64,000 nt of DNA, taken from positions 12,905,962 to 12,969,961 of the forward strand of contig NC_067208.1 in NCBI RefSeq assembly GCF_026262505.1, in the 5' to 3' direction. The stretch comes from Trichomonas vaginalis G3 (taxonomy: Eukaryota > Parabasalia > Trichomonadida > Trichomonadidae). Positions 1 to 13,100 of this stretch are shown piece by piece. The number at the start of each line of letters is the position of its first letter. Position 1 is the stretch's first letter. The notes beneath the pieces are model-generated. The model saw nothing but the letters and a program-made list of their open reading frames with translations, did not search any database and was not told the origin of the DNA. The position numbers and the translations under genes are program-made.

Positions 1-2930
1 TTTTTTTACCCATTCACAACAATAAAGTCTCTGGTGTCAAAAGAGCAAAACAGGCTTTTAGTCGTCTATGTGAGTTTTTAGGTTAGTTTACAAATTCGAC
101 TCTTGAAGGGACCTATTGTAAGTTTGTTGTATAATTAAATTAATAAAGTACTCATGGGTTATTAAATATAGTCGTATATAGTAGTATAAACCATTGTGGT
201 CCTTCTGCCATTAATACTTTAGGCAAATAAACTTTAATGAAATGTTGTGTCGTTCACAAAATTTATTTGTTAAATAACGTCTGGGAAATCTATATTTTAG
301 TATCAACGTATTCACCCTCTCTTTTCATAAACGTATATCATTGATCAATTGACATGTAATATCGATGGATCAGCGCGGACAGCAAGCTAGATTAGCGGGT
401 CTCTCATTTGGCTTTTGTATGTTTTGGATTTACATTCGTTGGCATGCCTCTAGTCAAAGTTTCACATATTCTTTCAAAACTTCATGAGGTGCAATGAATA
501 TGAGTTTCACTTTTAACAGGTTGTGTTCGACAAGTTTAACATTATACTAAAGCTTAATCAAATCTTCCTCTGAGTTTTGAAGTTTGTCTTCAGTTGTTGG
601 TACGTTGTTTCGAATATCTGCAACAGAATTAATTCTCTGTTAACTTAGGATATGTTTGGTTGTTCTTTTTACAGGAATATTTCTTACATCTTCGTCTTCT
701 GTATGGTTTTCCCCATTTCAACATCTCTTTCTTTGACATTGACCAATAACACTTTGACTGTTTGTTTTTTGAGTTGGTGATATTTAAACTTCACATCTGT
801 CCACCGCCATTTAAACCTTTGAACACTTACGCTTCTATTTTCTTCGGAAATGACGATATTTACTTTAGAATAAAAAGATGAGAGTTATTCATATCTTATG
901 AATTGAAGCAGTAACAAATTTATACTCACAAACATACAAAATTTTCTATAACAAAAATTGTATCATGACATATTGATTACTAATTCAATCAATTTGTTCG
1001 TTATAACCAAACTGGTGAAAGTTGATAGCAGCATCAATATTCGAAACTAAATTTCGACCAATAAAGCAAAAGAAGTGTGAATACTCAAATGGTAAAGCCT
1101 TCAGAATTGTTATAGTGAGAACACAAAATAACTTAATACTGGGACAAGATTTCTACGTAGGAAAGGCGTTATGAATAGGTAGAACTACAGTATGTATGCA
1201 AGAGACGGTGTCATCAGACCGTACGTGTTCGATGGTGGAAGACAGTACTAGTTCAAGAGATAGGCAGTTAACGTCCAATCTATGCTGGGCAAGCTTGTCT
1301 TTCAATCTGGGAGCCCAGCATTATCACTGCGAACAATCTCTCAAAAGAGCATCTTCCGTAAAAGTGCATTGGTTTGTAAATTCTTTGCTCTCAATTCATC
1401 CTGAGACCGTCTCTTGTCACGCAGTTAATATTGAATTTGTACAGTACAACAGTTGAAATATACCACCCATAAAGTCTCTGAGTCAGCAAATGAATGCCAA
1501 GCCAAAAGTTTGAACGGTCATCCATTTGTATATTGAGTTTTTTGACCTTCCTTATGACAAGTTTTACATTATGGCATAATAGAACTTTGCATCTCAAGGG
1601 TAATAGTGTGCTGTGAATGTTGTTTTAAAGTTTCATACGATCCTAATGTCAAGTTGTATACCTCATATCCTCAACTGTGGGAATATTCTTCTCTTGTAAT
1701 ATTTGCCTATCTATGTTATATTGTATTTAAATACCAGCGGTTTGTAGAAAACAAGAATAAGTCATTATAGTTCGTCATGCTATGACAAGTACAATCATAG
1801 TATCTGAGTTTCCATTGCAGTTTCTAAAGCAATATCTTTCTTCACTGCGCTCCCCTTGGATTTTTTTTTTTTTTCCAACTTCACCTGCAAAGTCTTTTGG
1901 ACAGATATTGTGGTTATAGGACATACGTTGAACTGCAATATATTTGCAGCTTAAAGCATTGAAACTATCTGGGCCAACACTATAGACTGCAAGTCTTGCT
2001 TTTTATTCTTTGCATTCAAACTTTTCGCAGTAAACTTAACTGAGGATCCCAAGCATCTCCAGCAGCATTGAAAGTAATGTTTACTTCATTGTTGAAGTTT
2101 GAGAACCAAAGTCTAAGTCAACTTTGTTCTTTGCAAAATTCGGCGAAATGATGTTTTTATTTGCTGCCCTTTACGTCTGTATAATGAATGGGTCTGTGTT
2201 GGTGAATGACTAAGTTATTTTTGCTTTTGAGTAAGTTCGATAGAATTTTTTCCTGGACCAGTTTGGCAAGTATCTTAAAAACCTGAGATGAGGAAGATGA
2301 CAAAGGAACTCTAAAGTTTCAATCTTTTTTACTTTAGTGGCAGCATTTCCATCTGAACCAGAAAGGTTAACATAAACTCCTGAACGTTAGGTCAAGTCTT
2401 CTAATTTTTTCAATATTTGCATATGGTCTGTTTGTTCTCTAGCTTGTGGTTGTAATGAGTTTTCTCCAAAGGCGAACCATTCATTAGTTTGCCCAGGTTA
2501 CTGTTTGAACTAAGTCAGTAGTTAGAAATATATATTATTCCATGAAAACTGTCTGTGAAGCAATAGTTGGTATCCGACATAGAAAATTCCATTGCAACCT
2601 TTCCTTGTCAGACAACTTGGCAGAAGGTTTTATTTCAATGTCTTGTTCCACGTATAAGAATGAGTTGTCAATAAGAAATAATATGAAAACCTGTCGCATG
2701 CAATATCTACTGTTGTTGAAGAACCTTCACCAACTCACCTACATTTCCCATAAGAAAACAGCAGTTGTATATTCATAAGTTCCAGGAACTATTTTCTGAC
2801 TTCTAATGGCATTGTCGCATTCGTTATACCATTCGGAAACCATTCGTTCATGGCATCCAAAAACTGTTGGCGTTATTTCTGAGCGGCGTAGCATTTCAAT
2901 ATGGGTAAAAATATAAATAGTTGGATTTAT
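1..2930 (-). pseudogene. E1 part: penton-like, CCG-family and major capsid gene region
   Basis: Read on the minus strand this follows E2 from about 40.2 down to 37.2 kb: the start of the penton-like gene, the small CCG-family gene, an opposite-strand gene equivalent to 63383-63802, and the major capsid gene. All are recognisable by nucleotide identity but none is open over its length. It is a broken Maverick part with many breaks. Confidence 0.7.
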
Positions 2931-5314
2931 ATGTCATAATAAAACCCACTCGACGAAAGCTTTACTTCTCCTGACTGAATCTTTAACTCTTCTTTTTCTT
3001 CATTGCCACTACTTCACTAGATTGAAATTACTTCTTCACTACTTTCACTTTGTTTCTACTCTTCTCTTCTTCTTTGGTGTCGCTTTTGGTAACTTGCCCT
3101 CTGCTTTAAGTTGTTGCATCTTTGCCACATGTTCACTGAGTATGTTGTAAATTTCCCATGTCCTTTTTGCCTTAGCTGCTGGTCGCCCATCTCAGGTAAC
3201 CTATAATCCTAGAAAGATTTGTCATAGTTTGTATTGAGTCTTTTCGTTTATTGTTTGCATGACTCTTTCGCTAGTTTCCGGTTCAAGCTCTTCAAAACAG
3301 AGCTTTGTCCATATGGAAATAAAGCTGTTTCCAAATATATGTTTTTGTAGCCATTCTGGTTTTCTTTCCATGTTAACCATAATATCTTTGTGATGGGAAG
3401 CTTTAACCCAACGTTTCGTCTGCGTCATTTATTTCTGTAGTTGGTTTTATTTTTGTCATGGAACATGGTTTTTCAAATACTAACATTTCATTTGGTAAAG
3501 GTCGCAATTGAGTTTTCTTAAATATTCATCCCTTCTCAAATTTCATTGTCTTGCAAGTAAGTTTTTTATGACATTTTTGCAACTTTTCGTTGGCAAGGTC
3601 ATGTACAATAGGTTCTCTTCCTTCTCTCTCCCTACCGTTCTCTTTCCTAACTCTTCACCAAAATATACACATCTCTATGGTCTGTGTAGTTCTTTGAGAT
3701 AAATGTTTCTAGAACGTCAGGTGTTTATATTTCCCTAGCCATGTTCATTTCAAATACTGGTCCAAAATATCTGCATGTTTCATATCTTTCAAACGGCATT
3801 AAGCCGCGCTGAAAATACCAGCTATATCTGGTTCACCATTCACTTCATTGCGTCTACAAACTTCTTGGAATTGAGGTGTAAGTTAATGAAACACCCTTAT
3901 CCGGATTAGGCTCTAAATGACCCCTTCATTGTAGTTCCAAAGTCGCAGAAACAAAAGTATGTTTTTTTCCAATATTGGTTAGGTTTCTGAATGAAACTTT
4001 AAAAACAATGTTTCATTTCTATATGTTTTTTGGTGAATTTAACCTTTTATTTTCAAAACCGAGTTCAGCCAACAGATTGGAACGTTATATGGTCGTAAGT
4101 AAAAAAGGAATTATTGTATTTGTGTAATTATCTTTCAGTACTTCCATTCAATGCTGAATATTTTCATCTGATGTTGGAGTCTTTTTGTATGTCGGTGACA
4201 TTTTCGAATATTCTTCTAGCTATTGTCAGCCGAATTTTTTTACTTAACTCTTGGAAAGATTCCATTTCTCCGCATACTCTTGTTGAGGGTCAAGATTTTT
4301 CGGCTGTTCCAAATCTTCATCTAGTTTGTGAAGTTAGTTCAAAGGAGGATTTGTTCGTTTCCTTCAGTCTTCTAGCTGTTGTTTGCTGAACTATTTCTTC
4401 CATGTCTGGTTGTATCTGAACTTCTCCTGTGGAGTTTCTTGTACCTCAATCTGCTGCATTTCCATAATATTTCCGAGACCGTTTTTAAAAAGTTCCCTAT
4501 CTAAGTCATCCGGACTCATAAACCTTTTTCTTTCGTTCGTCTCTATTTTTACGCGTTTTCATGAGAGAGTTGAATTATCATTTATTCTCTGACATCAATA
4601 ATCTCGGAAGTAAATTCAGTCATGTCAATTTGGATGATATGCCTATTAAAATTCATATCCCTTAGCGACTTGTATTTTCCGGTTTGAATTATATCCCATT
4701 TGGGTTGCTGAACCAATAAAGCTAATAGGTTCGGGTCAGTATTTCCTTCCTTGAACTTTCTTAATAGCTTCTTTATACTGTCACTAAAGTCAAGAGTATC
4801 TGGGTAACCAATAATCTTCCTTAAGCATTTTTAAGATTCTTGGTTTCCTTTTTCTCTACTTCTTTTATGTCCTTGCTCTTGTTTGTGTTGCTGTGCAGGG
4901 TTTTGAACTGTTGGTTGTTGTGCAGGGTTTGACACTGTTGGTTGTTGTTTGTGGTGCAGGTTTTGAAACTGTTGGTTTTGGTTGTTTGTTGCTGTGGCTG
5001 GATTTTGAACTGTTGTATCATAAGACAAATTACGGAAAGTGAAACTCAAACAAAAGTGACACAATTGCATTTGCCAACCAAAATAATTTAACAAAGCAAA
5101 AAACTTAAATTACTTGTCGCTTACTATTCTTATTTTAAACAATTAAAAATTAAAATTTTATTTTTTATTTAAAAAAATCAATTCTTATATCATCTGATAT
5201 ATATATATAACAGCATTAATATTTCAATGATTCACAAATCAACTTTTTCATTATTTTTTAAAATTATTGTTGGTCTGAAATGTTAAACTATTCGGACAAG
5301 TTCCGCTGTTTGCG

Positions 5315-5373
5315 AAGGAATTGTTGGCTATGATGTACTGATCATGATCAGTACATCATAAGCCAAATTCCTT
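5315..5373. repeat. Long palindrome in the E1-inserted element
   Basis: Positions 5329-5360 are a 32 bp perfect palindrome centred on TGATCATGATCA. Pairing continues outward, with small interruptions, to AAGGAATT on the left and AATTCCTT on the right, so about 27 base pairs could form a cruciform. Confidence 0.8.
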
Positions 5374-5385
5374 ATACAAAGTTGC

Positions 5386-5426
5386 AAAAACTTGGGTGCA
5401 ATCAGAACTGATTGCACCAAGTTTTT
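5386..5426. repeat. Second inverted repeat in the E1-inserted element
   Basis: The left arm AAAAACTTGGGTGCAATCAG pairs with the right arm at 5408-5426 over 19 bases with one bulged G and almost no spacer. It lies directly beside the 5315-5373 palindrome but has an unrelated stem sequence, which is the same style as the 32-33 kb hairpin array. Confidence 0.8.
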
Positions 5427-7125
5427 GAACTTTCCTCGAGGGAAATGAAAGGTAAGAGATATCCTTTTCCTTTTCAACCTTCGTTCCAATAATTTACACT
5501 TATAAATTTTTTAAAGCAAAAAAAGTCTGATTTTTGACAAGTAAATATATAGGGAATTTTTATCCGAACAAATAAAGTGTCACTTTTTCGTTCAACCTCA
5601 CTTTCCGTAACTCGTCCTTAAAAGTTTGGTTGTTGTTGCTGTGCTGGATTTTGAACTGTTGGTTTTGGGTGTTGTTTGCTGTGCAGGGTTTGAACTGTTT
5701 TGGTTTGTTGTTGTGGTGTTGGTTGTGTTGCTGTGCTGGTATTTTGAAACTGTTGGTTGTTTGTGTTGGTTTGGTGCATGCCTGTGGTTCCTGTGTCCAT
5801 GTGACGATGTAAATGTTTAGGTAGTCCCGGTGCAGGTGCCTTCTCTTGGAGGGTTTTTGGTGGTAATAAATTCCACCAGCTGGTTAATATAATAAGTTCC
5901 ACCAGCTTGGCCACAATATGTTCGCATCTGCAGCATAATGTCCACTGACTTTTCGTTTTAAGAAAGCATTTACTAAGGTCTGTTTGGTCTGTTTTGTAAC
6001 TCTTTTCTGACTTTCCACAACAGTTTTTGCTCTAACGGCGTCATAGGCACTTTGAACTGCACCTGTCTCGTTGCATGCATCTGTTATTTTCGTCATATTT
6101 TGTGGCTACTTCTCTAACTCTTTGTCCGAAACCTTCAGCTTCAGTTTCTTTTCCAAGATGAGAAATCGTTCACTTGTTTCACCTACTATGAAGAGCTTCG
6201 AAGGCATTCTTAAAGTCAGCATTCATTAAAGCTTCATTTTTGAACTGTCTTCATCCGCTTGTATTTTTGTCCTTATTGACCTATAAGTTTGGGCTGCTTT
6301 AAGCGTTGGGCTTGGGCAATCTAACCAGTCCATTAATTAGCTTTTAATATATTCTGGGCGCTTTTCATTGCCTTTTGCATGGCTGCGTCTCGTTATTTTA
6401 CTTTCCTTGTGCTAAGTTTTTTCATACTGTACGGTTTGGTTTTTTGGCAACTGTAAAAAGTTTTTCTGCCTTTACATTTGCTTCAACTTCTTTTTTATCT
6501 CATCGCTATCCATATTATGTCTTCATGGCTTTTTGTTTTATTCTTCATCTTTCAGTACTTTATATTGAGTAGTATGGTTTTTTCAATTTTAATAACATCT
6601 TGTTCGCATTTTTTGCTACTTCTGCTGCTTTTCTGCACTTTTTTCGCATAATTCCTCTGTACTTAGTTCTTTCAGTTGTTCTCTTTCTTCTTTTTCTATA
6701 CGTTTAACTCATTGAGTTTCTTGTGTGTCTGTCATAATTAACTAGTTTCTTTTCGTTTTCACTTATTTTGTTTCTGTATGTCTATGTTTGACTTTTTTTG
6801 ACATCTGTTATTGATTTTTTGGTGACTCAAATTCATTTGACTTTGTAGGGTTATAAGCTGTTTCGTCTGCAGCTCCACCATAGCCTGCATTTTCGCTTAA
6901 AAGTGCCGCTCTTAAAACCTCCACTCTGTGCACCAATAACTCGGCTTAAAAGCATAGGGTTTGCTTGAACATTTGTTGCAACATAGTGGGTCATTCATCA
7001 TTTGTTGTTGCAACTGTTGTTGTTGTGTCAGTTTACTATTGGATGTTTCAAGTGCTCCCTTCCCTTACGTATATTCTTACGTAGCTTTACGTGGCATTTT
7101 AAGTGAAAGTTAAAAGCGTTGCGAT

Positions 7126-7790
7126 GTTTTATAATATCAGCTATTTTAGATCCTCAAAGTCCAGTCTACTTGGTATTGAAAATCCATGTTGTTATAGAAC
7201 GGCGGGTCCTATTATAAAGAAAACATTTTTCCTTGTCTTTATATTTTTCATACAAATCTGTCCAATGAACATCTCACAAACTCTATTACTCCTCAATATA
7301 TTTTTCTATGTCCCTCTTGGAAAACATTTGTAAAGTTAAGATATAAAACTTTTTGACATAAGTGTTTCAATGTCCAATGAAAACTCTTAATAGACAACTA
7401 TATAAGTAGTCTAGGCAGATTAATACTATCAGTCTTATTTCTGCTTTTTTCAAAAACCTCTCCTACAATATTTTTTATCTACATGGTAATACGTTCCATT
7501 TCCTATAGGTATTTTTTTATTTTCAATTATTGTGTTTGTAGTTGGATTGTTTGAGACGGTCAATGTTTGTCGAGAGTCTTGCATATAACTTTGAGTCAGG
7601 AATTTGTATGACAATGGGGATTATAGAAACTTCCACGCGAACAAATCTACAAATGTTAGAAACCATTCGAGGTAAGTTTCTTAAGTCTCTCAATATAATT
7701 TATATCTTTACATCTACTTTTATTTCCAAAGAACGGTAAACGGAGGTTTTTGTAAAATTCATTTATATATAATAATAAAAATGTTTTTAG
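7126..7790 (-). pseudogene. E1 part: D12-class adenine methyltransferase gene, broken
   Basis: This matches E2 57.48-58.14 kb in the same orientation. The N-terminal end, with a Pro-Leu-Pro-Phe-Phe-Gly-Asn-Lys-Ser-Arg stretch, is readable near 7656-7760 on the minus strand. It is a broken Maverick part. Confidence 0.7.
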
Positions 7791-7942
7791 CCCGAAAAGT
7801 GACAGAAAAGTGACAAAACATGAAACTATATAATTGTGAAAAGTGACACTATTAATAAGATGTAAATAACACGGTTTTGGTTTTGTCACCGGCTGTCGGC
7901 TGGGGTTCGGTCCTCCTCATGGGTGTTGGGCAAATTTCTTAT

Positions 7943-7989
7943 GGGCTAGAAAGGGGCGCAGCCCTGGGAAGCCCCACTCCTTTTTTTTT
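7943..7989. repeat. E1 terminal inverted repeat with self-pairing core
   Basis: This is the Maverick terminus, GGGCT...AGCCCC followed by CACTCC and a T-run. The 33 nt core folds on itself: outer arms GGGCT/AGCCC, inner arms GGGC/GCCC. E2 and E3 have GGCAC/GTGCC as the inner pair, so sequence differs while pairing is kept. Confidence 0.75.
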
Positions 7990-8423
7990 AATCAAATTCA
8001 GTTCGACTATGTATGTAGTAATTCCTCAATAAAGTGCCAAAACCCTATTAAAATATATGACATTTTCAACATTTAATGTTTTTATTTAAAAAAATTTGAT
8101 GGAAATGAGCTTAAACAATTATTATGTATAATAAAAAATAATTAAATATATGTATTATATTCGTATTATCAAACCGTAGTAAGTCGATTCTTCTTTTCTT
8201 CTACTGGAGAATTTGAATTTGATTTCGAATTGTAAAGAGATTCCAAAGGGAATAATACTAGCGGATAAAAACTACTCACATGAAAGGGTCATAATGGAAG
8301 TCAAGTTGTATTTTTTTGATATTTTTTTTTGGCTTTTGAGCCTAAATAGGTAGCCAAGATAATACCTAAAAATAAGGTTCTAAATTCTGAAGTTTACATG
8401 ATCCTCTCCGTGGTGCACCTTAA
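7990..8423 (+). mobile_element. Right part of the TTAA-type 1.05 kb element
   Basis: This matches 31061-31481 base for base apart from scattered small indels and ends in the same GTGCACC-TTAA terminus. It begins directly at the E1 terminus, so either E1 inserted in this element or the join is artificial. No gene is seen. Confidence 0.7.
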
Positions 8424-8722
8424 TATATGAATAGTCTATATCCAACATCTCTAAGCATTAATTTCGAGAATTAGTATCTACAAAAAATCATTTATATCCT
8501 ATTTGGGAATTTGAATGTTTAATTTTTTTTGACCAATACGAATTGTTGGAATATGCGAAACAATGGAATTGTTTAGTAGCAGTAATAGAATGCAATATTG
8601 AATTAAGATGAAATTGATCAAAACAATATGCTTTTTTAAAACATTAGTATCTGATAAATCAAATAAATTGAATTTGTAGCAGAATTCTTTAATTGTAAGA
8701 AGATGTTGACAATTAAAGTGTT
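8424..8722. other. AT-rich stretch upstream of ankyrin gene copy A
   Basis: No open frame or repeat is seen. This sequence has no second copy in the window, unlike its neighbours on both sides. It is the best record here of the native upstream flank of the ankyrin gene. Confidence 0.4.
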
Positions 8723-9404
8723 ATGTTGAGAGCAATTAATGGTACCACACACGTGTTCTGCGACTTCTTCTTTTCTGATCGCTCCATTGTTCAGCCACTA
8801 ACAACTCATCACGTACAGCATGATTTCGGGCAGCTCGTGACGGCATTTCGAAGCTTTAGAACTTCTCTTGAGTTTTCCAGGCAATCGAGAAGAACATCGG
8901 GGTCGACAAGAAGAATCGCAGTGCTGCTTCATTACGCAGTTCTTCTCCGCACCAACAACAGTGCGTTGAGGTGTCTTCTGAACGAAAAAAGATGTCAATC
9001 CACAACTTCCTGATGATTCTATGTTTCACACCTCTTTCACATCGCTGCGATCTAATGGATTTCTCAGACTTAAATTCGTCTTTTCGGCCGATCGTAGATG
9101 ACGTTGACTTGAACTGCGTCGACTCAATCCAGTGGACACCTCTCCATGTTGCCGCTAAATGCGGCTCAACTAGTTTTCGTCGAAGATGTTGCTTCAACAC
9201 GAAAATGTCGATGTCAACCGTCAGAACTTGATGAAGCGAACTCCTATTTCACGCTATTGAAAACGAAAAAATCGAAGTTTGTCAAAGTTCTCCTTGTCTC
9301 GTGAAGACCTCGATTTGAGTGTTGTTGACAGCGAAGGACACACAGCTTACAGACGTCGCACTCCAGACAAAGAACGAAGATATCATTAATCTTCTTTAAA
9401 TAAA
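8723..9404 (+). pseudogene. Host ankyrin-repeat gene, copy A (uninterrupted locus, frame-broken in this reading)
   Basis: This is the same ankyrin gene as at 26246-26833 but with an extra 5' part (8723-8805) that copy B lacks. Frames of about 60-110 codons replace one another along its length. Typical ankyrin cores (TPLHVAAKCG-like near 9137-9165, ALHYAVLL-like near 8920-8945) are visible in different frames. Nearly all differences from copy B are one-base insertions or deletions, so the true gene may be intact and the sequence noisy. Its role is unknown; T. vaginalis has a very large ankyrin-repeat family. Confidence 0.7.
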
Positions 9405-10106
9405 TAGTTTTTTTTATTTTTTTTTGTTTTGTAAAAAAATTAATTTTTAAATATAAAAAAACGATAATAATAAATCCTTGAAAAATTAAACGCAGCTTGT
9501 TAAAGGAAAATGATAAATGATTGTTACGTTTGGAAGCATATTACCTGCTTTACAGAAATATGTTAAAAGTGAGTAAAGTTATGAATAAATGATCCTAGTG
9601 AATGATATTGTATTACACAGAAATTGAATGCGACCATTTGAAATTGTTTGCAGGGATAGCGAGAGAATAGATTATTGAATGACAAAAAGCATCTTGAGTG
9701 TCTTTAACTTATACTTGTAATGACAAATGTTCTTAAGGGTGCACTACGCGTATCCTGACTTTAATTCAAATTTCTGACAAATGGCGTGAACGTGTCTATT
9801 GGAATTAATTAACCTTAAACATCTGAATCGAAGACATTAATAAGGTGTAGTGGCACTCTTAAAGAAAAATTTTACTTCAAGATAGGAATGTATATAGAAT
9901 TTGAATAAGAAATCGTTAAATTTTATTATCGCAACATCTCCCCAAGAATACAATGTCAAAATCATTTGTAAACGAAGAATATTACAAAAATATCAATCGA
10001 AAAACAATATTTCTTTTTGCTATAGTTTTATTCTTTCTGTCATAGCAAATTTCTATTATATATTGAACTCTTTATTGAAATATCAGTTTGTTTAATATTA
10101 GATGCC
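9405..10106. other. Decayed flank of ankyrin copy A with a TTAA mini-element
   Basis: This is a near copy of 26834-27525. It contains the same relic of a beta-helix gene 3' end (about 9480-9730) and the same mini-element at 9733-9862 with TTAA at both ends. No intact gene is seen. Confidence 0.6.
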
Positions 10107-13100
10107 TCTCTTCTAATCTCATTATTCAAGTTCATGGACCTAACCACCACCCTCCGAAGAAAAGTATTTTTCTTCAAGCTCTGAAGCAACAGTCCAATCG
10201 CCATCTTTGGCGATCAATAGTGAGACTTTGAGTTAAAAACTTTCCTTCTTAAGGATGTTTGTAAAACTGTCTTTCTTCACCGTGTTCGGGGTCAATGTCG
10301 TCATCAAATTCTGTGAAATCAGAGAATTGTTGTCATACATTAAACATATCTGTCTCAAAAGTTCTGCTTATTTGAAAACTGGAAGCGAAAGATATACAGA
10401 ACTTTCATCATCTCCTAAAGTCAAGTCTGTTTCTTAAGTATTTCTTGAATTATGCAATGAGAACAGAGTACCTTGGAAAATATTCGAACAAATAATTTCA
10501 TTAGCTGTTGTTTTTGTGGTCTTTTGGAGTTCTGTTGTTTCAGTTCCTTCTGTAGGTTCTGTTGGAGTTTCTGCAATCTCTTGACTTCAAATGCTCTTGC
10601 TCTCAAAGACCTAAATGTTTAGAGCCACCAGGTTTTACAAAGACTTTATAAATGCTTTTAATAGTTCCTGTAAGTTATTGTTAGAGCATTAAGTAAGTTC
10701 CTTATGGCTTCCATCATGTACGTCCATAGCACTATGTAAAAAACTATACTTTTCTTGTAAGTCAGCAATAGACTGACTTGTGATTTTTTAAAGATTTGTC
10801 AATACCTTTAAGCCAATCTTCATGCATGTCTGATACTGAGCCAAGAATATCATTTGCCTTGCCTTTAGTGTATTTTGTGTCTTGTCGTAAAGTATCCAAT
10901 CCCGTACGGCATGTTTGCTATAGCGTCTTACAAGTATCTTTTTATTTGACTCCTTGTTTCTTGCATCCAACCAGATAAAAGTGTTTAATAAATCCGAACC
11001 ATTTGAAAATGAAGTTCAAAGCATTTTTAACGTCATTTAAAACTTCTTCACCAAAGTATGCCCATATCTTTCCGATTTGGTATTAGAAGAACTCCATATG
11101 AAGCAGCTGTTAAACCAGTATTTATAAGGTCCCATATCCATGATTTAGCAGTTTTTCCAATCCTTCATCCTTTCCATCCAAACCGTTTTCGCACTTGAGG
11201 TCCTTGTATTCCTTGTATTCCTTGTATTCCTTGAGGTCCTTGAGTCCGGTGTCACCCTTCTCTCCTTTCAGTTCATCTTTATGTTCGTTATAATATTCTA
11301 ATTGTCATAAGGTGTACATCATTACTGCTACCAGCAACGCCGAGAATTTGTTCTCATTCATGACTAAATTCTTTAGCATTTAAGTTGTCGTCAAATCGAA
11401 AGCTCTTTAACAAATTCAAATGAGAACATTCATACTTTCACTAAAAATGAGGCATCTACTGTAGAATTTATATATTGCACCGTTCCAATCATTTATAATA
11501 GGAACTTTGCTTGTTTGTAATGAATGGGTCATAAGTGTTAAAAGTATCGAAATCAATGACTTTTTTAGTTTTTCCATCGTCAATGACTAAATCATTGCCT
11601 TCAATGTTAAAGTTGAAGTTTTCGTTTACTAGTTCATGTGCTCTTCTTGCTTCATATTGTTCATACGCAGTATGCAGCTATACTCAATATTTTAATGAGA
11701 ATAAAATGTTGTTCTATTTGCAAAGTACAGACCAAACGAATACGGGACAGTAAAGCTTCAAACAAACTTAGGTCTAGCAGAATGAAACGATTGCTTTCAG
11801 AGTGTGTTGACTTCAAAAATACTATCGCAACTTTTGTCATAAACAGATAAACAGATTTCATGGAGTTTGAAAATAGATGGAAAAGAAGCATGAAATAAGA
11901 TTTCACAATAATGTAGAATATAAAGATGGAAACATTAAGCTGGAGTGTTAAATGCGCTCATAAATACTACATAAACAAGGAGAACGAAGAAAACTTAATG
12001 AATGTTAAACTTATTGCAGGAGTTTTGAAGTTCCAGTTATGCAAAAGGAGTTTAAGATAACACGAATGAGTCATAGAGTTCAATTCTCCTGGGTGCATAC
12101 CATATGACATTTCCTTTGAAAATGTTGACAAAACGATTGAGATGAAATCTGTTCCTACGTATGTTATGGTAAATTGTTTGTACATGAGTCTAAAATAGCT
12201 AATGTCACAGGTATTTCAGGAGTTAATAGTAAAGGTTCAGTAAAATATAAGTCTTCTGTTAATGCAGTCAATTCAATGTTCATTCCAACGTTCCTGTCAT
12301 AGCAACTCATTTTAGGTAAATGGGTTCGCATTAAGTCCTCAATAATTTGAAAGACATGCAATTCAGACTTGTTGACTTTCAAGGCGAGCCTGTAGAACTG
12401 AAGGCACCAGTGCGAATGACTGTTGAAGTTGAACTTTTTAGAAAATATTAAATGCAACAGCTTACAAGAGAACTCAGAGCTAAAAATATAAAGTATGAAT
12501 GTTTAGTATTAGTCATGAACTTTGGTTGTTGCTGTTTGATGAAAACAAATAATAGTTATGATCAGTCAAGAGAACAGAAAAAGCGTCAAAGGCGCCGAGC
12601 GCAAAGCGCTATAGTTGTGTTAGGAAAACTGCACCAAGTCAATAAGATTAGGTTTGCATTATGAAGATGAGTTCGATACTGTTGAAGAAAGTTTTGGATA
12701 GATATAACAAATTGCTTTAATTTACTAAAACATATTTCAAACAAAGTTTATATTCTGTTGAAAGTTTTTGTAATATTCATTCGAATATTTATACTTAAAC
12801 TCAACTCCTGTAGTTCCTGTGTTTCAATGATGCGGATGTTACCATATTTCATGAATGGTGGCGTTTTGACCACAAGCATTCATTTCAGGGTCGAGATAGT
12901 CAATGACACATTGTTTCCCTGTTATTCGTGATATAACATTTTCAAGGTCCCTCTGTTGTAGAATTATTTGGTTCTTACTTATAAGATTTGTCAAAACTTT
13001 CTTATCGTCTTTGAGTAAAATTGTTTGGTATAACTGAAGAAGGTAATGTCTACGTTATCTGGAAGGATTTGTTTGAACATTTGTGTAAGGGTTGTCGTTG

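Larger units (their letters stand above)
5019..5621. mobile_element. Non-autonomous TTAA-flanked DNA element inside E1
   Basis: The element has about 43 bp imperfect terminal inverted repeats at 5021-5063 and 5577-5620, sharing TTACGGAAAGTGA and AAAGTGACAC. The right end is GTCC followed by TTAA, and the left end is a close variant of TTAA in noisy sequence. The flanking DNA is the Maverick Pro/Gln repeat on both sides, so this is an insertion of one element into another. No coding potential is seen. The centre is AT-rich and carries two strong palindromes. The TTAA target suggests a piggyBac- or Kolobok-type non-autonomous element; the superfamily is an inference. Confidence 0.65.
2931..7125 (-). 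pseudogene. E1 part: large coiled-coil and Pro/Gln-rich structural gene region
   Basis: This matches E2 33.76-37.2 kb in reverse. The order is a lysine/serine-rich tail, a Pro/Gln repeat block (about 4880-5015 and 5622-5800), a coiled-coil body and the basic N-terminus near 7090. A TTAA-flanked DNA element sits inside the Pro/Gln block. The part is broken, with many breaks. Confidence 0.7.
1..7989 (-). mobile_element. Maverick/Polinton E1, partial and broken
   Basis: The stretch from 1 to about 7125 is the reverse complement of the left third of E2 (about 33.76-40.2 kb). It holds the structural gene block, the capsid gene and their neighbours. From about 7125 to 7989 it matches the right end of E2: the methyltransferase gene and a terminal repeat. 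Inner left-end genes are thus fused to a right terminus and the whole middle is absent. The element is cut by the window edge at position 1. It is badly broken, with several dozen breaks, most of which look like sequencing noise because similarity to E2 is otherwise very high. It would be a young copy if so. Confidence 0.85.
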
